From NCBI GenBank assembly GCA_017613135.1, contig JAGAEN010000007.1, forward strand, positions 22,670-86,669: DNA of 64,000 nt, written 5' to 3'. How positions within the stretch are numbered: position 1 is the first letter of the stretch; each line of letters opens with the position of its first letter. Positions 15,625 to 22,277 of the stretch are shown one piece after another. This DNA comes from Candidatus Saccharimonadota bacterium. Lineage in GTDB: Bacteria > Patescibacteriota > Saccharimonadia > Saccharimonadales > Saccharimonadaceae. Both the position numbers and the translations under genes were made by a program. Below the pieces are notes generated by a model, which ran no database searches, was not told where the DNA came from, and saw only the letters and a program-made list of their open reading frames with translations.

Positions 15625-18471
15625 ATGAAATTTTCAAGTAGTTACGAACCCAATCAATTTGAACCAGATATTTATGCCGCATGGGAAGCCGCCGGCGTCT
15701 TCAATCCTACCGTCTCTACCGTCCCCGTCGACGCCGACGGAAACGGCCACGACGACCGGTTGGAATCTGAAGAGAATGCTTTTTCGGAGCATGTTTGGCG
15801 ACGGGCCAAACACGGAGCAAGCGAGCCCCGTAACGACGGGAGCGAGCTTGCGTTCCGAAAAAGCATTTCTTCAGATTCCACCTACTCTATCGTCATGCCA
15901 CCCCCGAACGCCAACGGCAATCTCCATATCGGTCACGGCCTTACTGTTGCTCTTGAAGATTCTCTTACACGCTACTACAGATTAAAAGGCAAATCCACCT
16001 GGTACATCCCTGGCGCCGACCACGCTGGTTTTGAAACCTGGGTCGTTTATGAACGCGCCCTTGAGGCCAGCGGCCACACCCGTTTTGAATATGATCGCAA
16101 CGAGCTCTACGCCCGTGTTTGGGATTTTGTAGCCCAGCAACGCGGCAATATGGAAGTCCAACTCCGCGCCCTTGGCGCCTCCTGCGCCTGGAACGACCTT
16201 ACCTTCACTCTGGATGAAAACGTCGTTGACCGTGTCTACACTACTTTTGAAAAAATGTGGAACGACGGCCTGATTTACAGAGGCAAAAAACTTGTCAATT
16301 ATTGCCCTAAGCACCAGACCGCTTTCGCCGACATCGAAGTCGAACACCAAGATGAGCCCGGTACCCTTTGGGACATTGCTTATGATGATATCATAGTTTC
16401 TACTACTAGACCCGAAACCTTGTTCGGCGATGTGGCCGTTGCCGTCAATCCAAATGACAACCGCTACCAAGACCGCATCGGCAAAAAAGTCCACTTGCCT
16501 CTCACTGATCGCGAAATCGAAATCATCGCCGATGAACACGCCGACCCTGAGTATGGCACCGGCGCTGTTAAGATTACGCCCGCTCACGATTTTGACGATT
16601 TCGAAGTTGGTGAACGCCACCATCTCCCCCAGATTCAGGTTATTTCTGAAGAAGGCCGAATGATTAACGTGCCAGATAAATACTACGGTCTTACCACCGC
16701 CGAATGTCGCAAGCAAGTCCTAAAAGACCTAAAGGAACAAGGCCTCTTAAAGGGTGAAAAGAAAATCACCCACTCTGTAGCGCACTGTTACAAATGTGGC
16801 ACCGTTATCGAGCCAATGTTAAAAGAGCAGTGGTTTATTGATGTCAAAACTCTGGCAAAAACCGCCATCGAGCATTTAAACAATAATGAAATCAAATTCT
16901 ATCCCGAGAGCAAGCAAAAAGTCCTCATCAACTATCTTGAAAACTTAAAAGACTGGAACATCTCCCGCCAAATCCCTTGGGGCATCGCCATCCCGATGTT
17001 TAAGAAAATTGACGACGAAGCCACCGACGAACCAGAATGGATTTTTGACAAAAGAACCAATTTGAAAGAAATTGAAAAATCCGGCGTGAAATATATCAGA
17101 GACGAAGACACTTTTGACACCTGGTTCTCTTCCAGCCATTGGCCTATTGTTTGTACCGACTGGTCAGATGAGAATCCCACCCCTTATTACCCATTAAATG
17201 TCATGGAAACTGGCGTTGATCTAATTTTTGCCTGGGTCTCCCGGATGATTATGATGGGACTCTATGTTACCGGCGAAGTGCCATTTAAAGAAGTTTATTT
17301 CCACGGCCTCGTCCTTGATGAACATGGCAAAAAAATGAGTAAAAGCAAAGGTAATGTGATTAATCCAATGGAATTAGTGGTAAAATATGGCTCCGACGCC
17401 TTCCGCCTCGGCATTCTCCGCGGTCGCTCCGCCGGCATGAACCAAGCCTTCTCTGAAAACTCCGTCATCTCCGGCCGAAATCTAGCCAACAAACTCTGGA
17501 ACATCTCCCGTCTTGTCCAATCCATGGTCGACGAAGATGGAGAGGCTGACGCGAGCTTTCATTTTGCAAGCCCGAGCGAAAATCGAGAAGTCGAGTCGAG
17601 CCGAGTACCGGAAAGTACCGGGCGCAGGCCCGATTCGACGACGAGATTTTTGCCCGGCGCGCAGCAAAGCGCAAGCGAGCGCAGCCTCTCCATTTACACC
17701 ACCGACAACATGGGCGAAGACTGGATTTGCCGCGAAATAAACGACTGTCTCGACCAAGTCGAGAACGACATGAAAACCTATCGTTTCGCCGAAGCCGTCG
17801 AAGTACTCTATACTACCATTTGGGATAAATACGCCGACTGGTTCCTCGAATCCCAAAAACTGTACAAGAATGTCCCACTTCTAAAAACCACCCTCGAATC
17901 TCTTCTCATCGCCATTCATCCTTTCGCCCCATTTGTTACTGAAGCTATCTGGCAAAATCTATCCTGGACCAAAGGCTTTATTATTACGGCAAAATGGCCA
18001 GAAAGACTAGAATACGACCCAATAAGCGCCGAGAATTTCGAAAACATAAGAATTATCGTGTCTGAGATAAGAAGCACCTTGCAGAGCCTCCCAGGCGCCA
18101 ATAACAGCAAAAAATATGGTCTAATGTATGATAACGACGCCCTAGTGGAGGATAATTCCCTCCTTATTAAGACGCTTGCCAAAGTTCCGACCATTAATCC
18201 CCTAAATGGCTCCCCGAGAGGCCTAAGAATCGCCCTTGCGAGCCACGAACTCTATCTTGACGTCCCCGAAAAAGTCATCAAGGATTACAAAGACGCACTC
18301 ACTGAAAAAATCCTCTCTGTCGGCCGTGAGCTAGATGCCCTTAACCTTCGCATGAGTAATCCAAACTATGTCGAACGCGCCCCAGAGCATCTAGTCAAAG
18401 AAACCAGGAATCAAATTAAAGAAAAAGAATCACTCATCTCCCGCCTAAAAAACCAACTCACCCTAACCTAG
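15625..18471 (+). CDS. valS: Valyl-tRNA synthetase with two palindromic inserts
   Basis: 948 residues. Class I synthetase charging tRNA-Val. HIGH motif as LHIGH near residue 99; KMSKS as KKMSKSKGN near residue 571. The editing domain lies between, and a tRNA-binding and coiled-coil C-terminus ends in LKNQLTLT. Two stretches do not belong to the family. Residues about 46-85 come from the family A palindromic element at 15761-15880. Residues about 638-690 come from a second element at 17537-17693. Both keep the frame open and fall at domain edges. Leaderless: TATAAT 15613-15618, 6 nt before ATG. Confidence 0.96.
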   Translation: MKFSSSYEPNQFEPDIYAAWEAAGVFNPTVSTVPVDADGNGHDDRLESEENAFSEHVWRRAKHGASEPRNDGSELAFRKSISSDSTYSIVMPPPNANGNLHIGHGLTVALEDSLTRYYRLKGKSTWYIPGADHAGFETWVVYERALEASGHTRFEYDRNELYARVWDFVAQQRGNMEVQLRALGASCAWNDLTFTLDENVVDRVYTTFEKMWNDGLIYRGKKLVNYCPKHQTAFADIEVEHQDEPGTLWDIAYDDIIVSTTRPETLFGDVAVAVNPNDNRYQDRIGKKVHLPLTDREIEIIADEHADPEYGTGAVKITPAHDFDDFEVGERHHLPQIQVISEEGRMINVPDKYYGLTTAECRKQVLKDLKEQGLLKGEKKITHSVAHCYKCGTVIEPMLKEQWFIDVKTLAKTAIEHLNNNEIKFYPESKQKVLINYLENLKDWNISRQIPWGIAIPMFKKIDDEATDEPEWIFDKRTNLKEIEKSGVKYIRDEDTFDTWFSSSHWPIVCTDWSDENPTPYYPLNVMETGVDLIFAWVSRMIMMGLYVTGEVPFKEVYFHGLVLDEHGKKMSKSKGNVINPMELVVKYGSDAFRLGILRGRSAGMNQAFSENSVISGRNLANKLWNISRLVQSMVDEDGEADASFHFASPSENREVESSRVPESTGRRPDSTTRFLPGAQQSASERSLSIYTTDNMGEDWICREINDCLDQVENDMKTYRFAEAVEVLYTTIWDKYADWFLESQKLYKNVPLLKTTLESLLIAIHPFAPFVTEAIWQNLSWTKGFIITAKWPERLEYDPISAENFENIRIIVSEIRSTLQSLPGANNSKKYGLMYDNDALVEDNSLLIKTLAKVPTINPLNGSPRGLRIALASHELYLDVPEKVIKDYKDALTEKILSVGRELDALNLRMSNPNYVERAPEHLVKETRNQIKEKESLISRLKNQLTLT
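15761..15880 (+). repeat. Palindromic element family A, copy in valS
   Basis: 120 bp. The outer arms 15761-15788 and 15854-15880 are complementary over 27 bp with one extra G on the left. The constant core holds hairpin GTTTGGC-GACGG-GCCAAAC and a second arm GCAAGC...GCTTGC around CCCGT-GACG-ACGGG. The valS frame reads through as EHVWRRAKHG. Core subtype 1, shared with the ATPase copy. Confidence 0.9.
17537..17693 (+). repeat. Second palindromic insert in valS (different family)
   Basis: 157 bp, GC-rich, with perfect outer arms ATGGAGAGGCTG (17537-17548) and CAGCCTCTCCAT (17682-17693). Inner pairing includes GCGAAAATC with GATTTTTGC, GTCGA.TCG.GCC with GGCCCGATTCGAC, and a CGGGC-GCAG-GCCCG hairpin. 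The encoded residues (rich in S, R, E, P) interrupt ValRS between NISRLVQSMVDEDG and IYTTDNMGEDW. The core differs from family A. Confidence 0.8.
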
Positions 18472-18564
18472 AAAAGTCTTTTTACTGAAGGCAAAAACAC
18501 TTCGGTCAATTGAGCAGTAAAGCAAAAAAATAATACAGGCAAAAATCAGCACCAGAAAAGGCTT
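18472..18564. other. Gap after valS with a weak hairpin
   Basis: 93 bp between convergent genes. ACTGAAG pairs with CTTCGGT (one G-U pair) inside the outer pair TTTACTG/CAGTAAA. It may act as a terminator for valS, though no long T run follows. Part of it (AGGCAAAAA...GTCAATTGAG) resembles the region downstream of the orphan promoter at 20132. Confidence 0.35.
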
Positions 18565-18852
18565 CTATTTCTTCTTGTGATTGATGAAATACATTGCGGT
18601 AAAAAATATGCTACAAGCGATTGCAAGACAAGGCCACGCAATCATATCGAGCACATCTACAAATACTTTCCACTCATCACCAACCAAAACTTTACTTGAA
18701 ATAAGAATATCAAATATCCACCAACCAAGTAAACAAACAACTGAAATCAACCATGCAATAACTGCAATCTTCCCCGGAGGAGTTGAAAGAAAAACTCTCT
18801 CATCCTTATCGAAGGATACAGCAAGCTTCTTATTATTTTTTTTATTCTTCAT
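18565..18852 (-). CDS. Small membrane protein, unknown
   Basis: 95 residues. A lysine-rich start (MKNKKNNKKLA) is followed by two hydrophobic helices (about 27-50 and 68-88) and HKKK at the end, so both tails should be cytoplasmic. AAGGAA lies a few bases before the ATG. A -10 (TATAAT) lies about 45 bp upstream, so this transcript has a leader. No family recognised. Confidence 0.6.
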   Translation of the reverse strand: MKNKKNNKKLAVSFDKDERVFLSTPPGKIAVIAWLISVVCLLGWWIFDILISSKVLVGDEWKVFVDVLDMIAWPCLAIACSIFFTAMYFINHKKK

Positions 18853-18931
18853 TTTGTTCCTTTCGTTGTTATTAGCATAATAACTTTAATTTCATTATAG
18901 TATAATAATAAAAAATAAACTAAGAATTAAA

Positions 18932-18960
18932 TTGACTTTTTAACCTATTTGTGCTATAAT
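18932..18960 (+). promoter_or_regulatory. Promoter of the 19016 gene
   Basis: TTGACT (18932-18937), 17-bp spacer, TATAAT (18955-18960) with TGTGC just upstream, an extended -10 like several others here. The leader is about 50 nt and ends in AAGGAGCC before the ATG. Confidence 0.85.
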
Positions 18961-19015
18961 AAAATCATATTCTGTACCTTAAAATTCAGAAAATTACAGT
19001 GAAAGGAGCCTGAAT

Positions 19016-19792
19016 ATGCCTAAGACTGCCCAATGTTCCCCCAAAAATTCTGCTCTGCTTCACGATCTAATCCCTGTTTATGCAGAAAAGCACTCAACTT
19101 TTCAACAAATCAGAGACTACCTCGCTGGGCAAAATCTGACCGATAACAGAATCTCTATCGACCAAGACAACGGACTCGTTTCCCTCACCCGTAGTCTCTA
19201 TCTTCTGGCGTGCTTTACCAGGGGAGAACACGAAGATTACGAGGAGGTGGCTAGCTGTCAAGACAACAATTATGACCATCTGACCTTTGAGACATTCAAG
19301 CGTCTCTGTGGTTATTTTGAACTCTTCGAAGTGAAACCAGAGCTCTACAACCTGATGGAGCTCTATCTCATCATCGTTCAGCTCAGTAGCACCGAAATCG
19401 TGAACCAGTACATCCCTCTCATTCCTAAGGATAAACTGAACTATGGCAAGTTTGGGATGGCCTATTCCCTTGTGGACAATGAACTCATCCCAGAGTTGAG
19501 CAAACTGAACCTAGCTGAGTTTGACATCTTGAGGAGTGCTCTAAAGTATGCGGCGAGAGCTGAAGAGATTTTTGCCACCGGCAAAAAAATCACCTTCAAC
19601 AAGGAATTCAGCGATAGCGAACAACGCATCGTCTACACCAGCATCGTCTGCGATTTGGCCGCCTTCATTGGCCCAATCGAAGTTAGCGGCAGCCTGACTC
19701 TTACCGAGTCGCTTGCCTCTGATCTTCTGCTGATGCTCTATCACCACAACGATCCTACGTATATCGGCTATCTGTGTAGTCTCAGCCAGTAA
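19016..19792 (+). CDS. Unknown soluble protein
   Basis: 258 residues, mostly helical by eye, without signal or membrane segment. No family recognised. It contains stretches such as HEDYEEVASCQDNNYDHLTF. Clear promoter, good Shine-Dalgarno (AAAGGAG) and a strong terminator make it a stand-alone gene. Codon use is plainer (CTG, CTC, AAG) than in the neighbours, which may mean later arrival. Confidence 0.7.
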   Translation: MPKTAQCSPKNSALLHDLIPVYAEKHSTFQQIRDYLAGQNLTDNRISIDQDNGLVSLTRSLYLLACFTRGEHEDYEEVASCQDNNYDHLTFETFKRLCGYFELFEVKPELYNLMELYLIIVQLSSTEIVNQYIPLIPKDKLNYGKFGMAYSLVDNELIPELSKLNLAEFDILRSALKYAARAEEIFATGKKITFNKEFSDSEQRIVYTSIVCDLAAFIGPIEVSGSLTLTESLASDLLLMLYHHNDPTYIGYLCSLSQ

Positions 19793-19802
19793 CTGTAATT
19801 TA

Positions 19803-19830
19803 AAAGCCCCGTCTACCGGGGCTTTTTCCA
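19803..19830 (+). terminator. Terminator between convergent genes
   Basis: Stem AAAGCCCCG/CGGGGCTTT with a 5-nt loop and following T run. It ends the 19016 gene; the flanking A/T runs would also serve the facing fragment at 19833. Confidence 0.9.
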
Positions 19831-19832
19831 TC

Positions 19833-20042
19833 TCAAATCTTCTTATTAAACCTGTCCAGATTAAATAGCGGGTTCTTCCCATCATCCATCACTGCTTGTG
19901 CTTTTTTCAACAATTTTTCCACACCTTTTTCTGAAGTAGCTGACCCGATATGCACTGTCCGCACCACCTTGTTCCCTTCCTTAAAGCACACCTGTACACC
20001 GGTTGCCCCCGAAGTCGTCTTAAATTTCCTAATATAAGCCAT
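19833..20042 (-). pseudogene. IS1634-like transposase, N-terminal remnant
   Basis: 69 residues beginning MAYIRKFKTTSGATGVQV, followed by HIGSATSEKGVEKLLKKAQ. This matches the extreme N-terminus of IS1634/IS4-group transposases (about 500 residues), but the catalytic DDE domain is absent. No terminal repeats are seen. TATAAT ends 6 nt before the ATG, so it may still be expressed. It is either a leftover of an insertion sequence or a small co-opted DNA-binding domain. Confidence 0.6.
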
Positions 20043-20131
20043 AACAGAATTATACCACTTATGCACAGCATAATAAAAGAAAAATCCCTAATTCCCTTAT
20101 GTTTAGCACGCGCGTCGCCTAGCAACCGCAC

Positions 20132-20160
20132 TTGACAAACAAAAACGCTAGCGCTAAAAT
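20132..20160 (+). promoter_or_regulatory. Orphan consensus promoter
   Basis: TTGACA (20132-20137), 17-bp spacer, TAAAAT (20155-20160). No gene starts within reach: the next gene at 20340 has its own -10 at 20328-20333. About 165 bp of non-coding sequence follows, including the hairpin GCAGGC-AAAAAA-GCCTGT. A small RNA is possible. Confidence 0.6.
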
Positions 20161-20325
20161 CAAATTAACCCCGCAGGCAAAAAAGCCTGTCGATTGGGAG
20201 AACCACAGTTCAAGTTTTCTATACCGACTTAAGACAAAAAAGCCGAGTATTTTGCTAACGCTTTATAATAAAAGAGAAAAATAGTCAATATAAAGCACAT
20301 GTTTAACGGGGAATTACAAAAAAGT
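20161..20325 (+). ncRNA. Candidate small RNA downstream of orphan promoter
   Basis: Non-coding stretch with one clear hairpin (GCAGGC/GCCTGT, loop A6, near 20178-20195). It contains no open frame of note and no obvious known RNA motif (not tmRNA, SRP or 6S by eye). Extent and existence are inferred from the promoter only. The remainder of the gap 20043-20339 shows nothing else I can name. Confidence 0.25.
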
Positions 20326-20339
20326 GTTATAATGAAAAT

Positions 20340-21308
20340 ATGAAAATTCCGATTACTCAGTCCAAAGAATGGCAAACCCTCCAAAACGACCTAAAAGAAA
20401 CCAGTTTTTTTGAAAAAAATGAAATTTATCAATACCTAGCCATTTTAAAGAAAACCCCAGTAGGGAACTACCTTTTTCTGCCCTATGGTCCCGTTGCAGA
20501 TACCAGAGAGGCGATACAGCAAGCCATAAGATCTATTACAGAATTAGCAAAAAAACACAACTGTATTTTTATCCGAATTGAGCCCCAATTAGATGATTGT
20601 GCGAAATATCTCGACAAAATTGCCAAAAAAGTCAAAGATATCAGCCCAATAGATACCTGGATTCTTGATCTTACCCCAGATGAAGCCACTTTAATCAGTA
20701 ATTTTACCCAGGGCACTCGTACCTGTTACCACAATGTACCAAAAAGAGGCCTCGCAGTTGAAACTACTAAAGATCAAGATGGCATTAAGCATCTCATTTC
20801 TCTTCAAAATCAGATTTTCAAGAAAAAACATCTTACTGGCTATGACGAAAACTATCTTAAAACCGAATTAGCCCAGCCTTTTGCCACTCTCTATCTCGTT
20901 AAATATCATCACCCAGACACCAACCCAACAAACCCAGAAGAACAAACCACTGAACCCATCCCAGAAGACGGCCAAGTAATCGCCGCCAGCCTCTTTTTCG
21001 ACCACGATGACACGCGCTACTATATGCAGTCCGCTTCCGACCAGCGTTACCGCAAACTACCAGCCACCGTTGCACTGCTCACCTCCGCCATCTTAGATGC
21101 CAAAAGAAAAGGAATTAAACAATTCGATTTCTGGGGTATCGCACCAGAGGGCGCCGACCAGACTCACCCCTGGTATGGTTTTACTAAATTCAAAAAATCT
21201 TTTGGTGGCTCCCCAAAGCATTACGCCGGCACCTATGACATTATCTTAAAACCACTAAAATATCGTCTTTTTGAAAAATCTAAACAGCTCAAAAAATTCC
21301 TTCACTAA
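20340..21308 (+). CDS. FemAB-family peptidyl transferase
   Basis: 322 residues of the FemX/FemAB GNAT-like fold, which adds amino acids from aminoacyl-tRNA to the lipid II peptide to build the interpeptide bridge. Family stretches are SKEWQ near the start, YHNVPKRGLAVE in the middle, then YYMQSASD and FDFWGIAPEG...GFTKFKKSFGG near the end. A Pro/Thr/Glu-rich loop (about 203-215) is extra. Leaderless: TATAAT 20328-20333, 6 nt before ATG. With murE it suggests a cross-bridged Gram-positive type wall. Confidence 0.88.
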   Translation: MKIPITQSKEWQTLQNDLKETSFFEKNEIYQYLAILKKTPVGNYLFLPYGPVADTREAIQQAIRSITELAKKHNCIFIRIEPQLDDCAKYLDKIAKKVKDISPIDTWILDLTPDEATLISNFTQGTRTCYHNVPKRGLAVETTKDQDGIKHLISLQNQIFKKKHLTGYDENYLKTELAQPFATLYLVKYHHPDTNPTNPEEQTTEPIPEDGQVIAASLFFDHDDTRYYMQSASDQRYRKLPATVALLTSAILDAKRKGIKQFDFWGIAPEGADQTHPWYGFTKFKKSFGGSPKHYAGTYDIILKPLKYRLFEKSKQLKKFLH

Positions 21309-21332
21309 TCAATTTTATGCTACAATAAAAGC

Positions 21333-22277
21333 ATGAACATGGAGGAACTAGAACGAGTGCGCGAAAAATACGCCAAAAAACTGTTGATTTTCATCAGCAT
21401 AGGTTTTGGTATCTTTGCGTTAGCGATAATAATTGGTATGCTTGCCTTTACCAATATTAATTCAAAGTTACTTTCAATGGTTACGCCGATGGCGATAACT
21501 GGTTTTTTTATGGTTGTCGCTATAATGATAGCAGCCTATCTATTAACTAGAAAAGAAGCTGCCGCTTACCGCAAGATTTACAAAGCCTACTTTGTCGAAC
21601 GAAACCTCCGCCAGAGCTTCACCGACATCTACTACAACCACGAGCAGGGAATGCCAAAAGAGGTTTTAAAATCCACGGATATGATGCGGACAGGGGACGT
21701 TTATCGCTCTAACGATTTCACCTCTGGCAAATACAAAGACGTCGCCTTTTCCCAGGCCGACGTCGAAATTCAAGAAGAGCACACCGATTCTGATGGCGAT
21801 ACCACCTACGTCACCATTTTCAAAGGTCGCTGGATGGTTTTTGAATTTCCCAAATCCTTCAATTTTCGCCTTGAAGTCGTCCAAAAATGGTTCAACGCCC
21901 ACAAAAAACCCAGCAAAGACAAAACCTTAAATCGCAAAATCGAAAAAATCTCCACCGAATCGCCTACCTTCAATAAAAAATTCAACGTCTACGCCGAAGA
22001 TGGTTTTGAGGCCTACTACATTCTCGACCCCGCCTTTATTGACCATATTGAGAAGTTAAGTGAAGCCTACAAAGGCAAGCTTCTTCTCTGTTTTGTCGAT
22101 AACAGGCTCCACGTCGGCCTGAATGACAAAAAAGACGCCTTCGAACCACCTCACCCATTTAAGCCCATTGACGAAAAAACCGAAAATCAAAAAGTCCATG
22201 CCGACATCAAGACCATCACTGATTTCGTCGACTTTCTAAAACTCGACCGCAAATTATTCAAGGACACCGCCAAATGA
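21333..22277 (+). CDS. DUF3137 membrane protein
   Basis: 314 residues with two N-terminal helices (about 15-37 and 47-70), then a DUF3137-type cytoplasmic domain (TGDVYRSNDFTSGKYKDVAFSQADVEIQEE...FKGRWMVFEF). Function unknown. TACAAT (21321-21326) ends 6 nt before the first ATG, which favours MNMEEL as the start. The stop overlaps the ATPase start (ATGA), so the two are probably coupled. Confidence 0.82.
   Translation: MNMEELERVREKYAKKLLIFISIGFGIFALAIIIGMLAFTNINSKLLSMVTPMAITGFFMVVAIMIAAYLLTRKEAAAYRKIYKAYFVERNLRQSFTDIYYNHEQGMPKEVLKSTDMMRTGDVYRSNDFTSGKYKDVAFSQADVEIQEEHTDSDGDTTYVTIFKGRWMVFEFPKSFNFRLEVVQKWFNAHKKPSKDKTLNRKIEKISTESPTFNKKFNVYAEDGFEAYYILDPAFIDHIEKLSEAYKGKLLLCFVDNRLHVGLNDKKDAFEPPHPFKPIDEKTENQKVHADIKTITDFVDFLKLDRKLFKDTAK

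Noticed and set aside
15761..15880. Frameshift or assembly error explaining the odd ValRS segment
   Set aside because: The same core occurs in four other places with paired arms and open frames, so it is a real repeated structure.
22275..22277. TGA recoded as glycine, as in some CPR lineages
   Set aside because: TGA ends the DUF3137 gene in the normal way, and no long gene reads through TGA.
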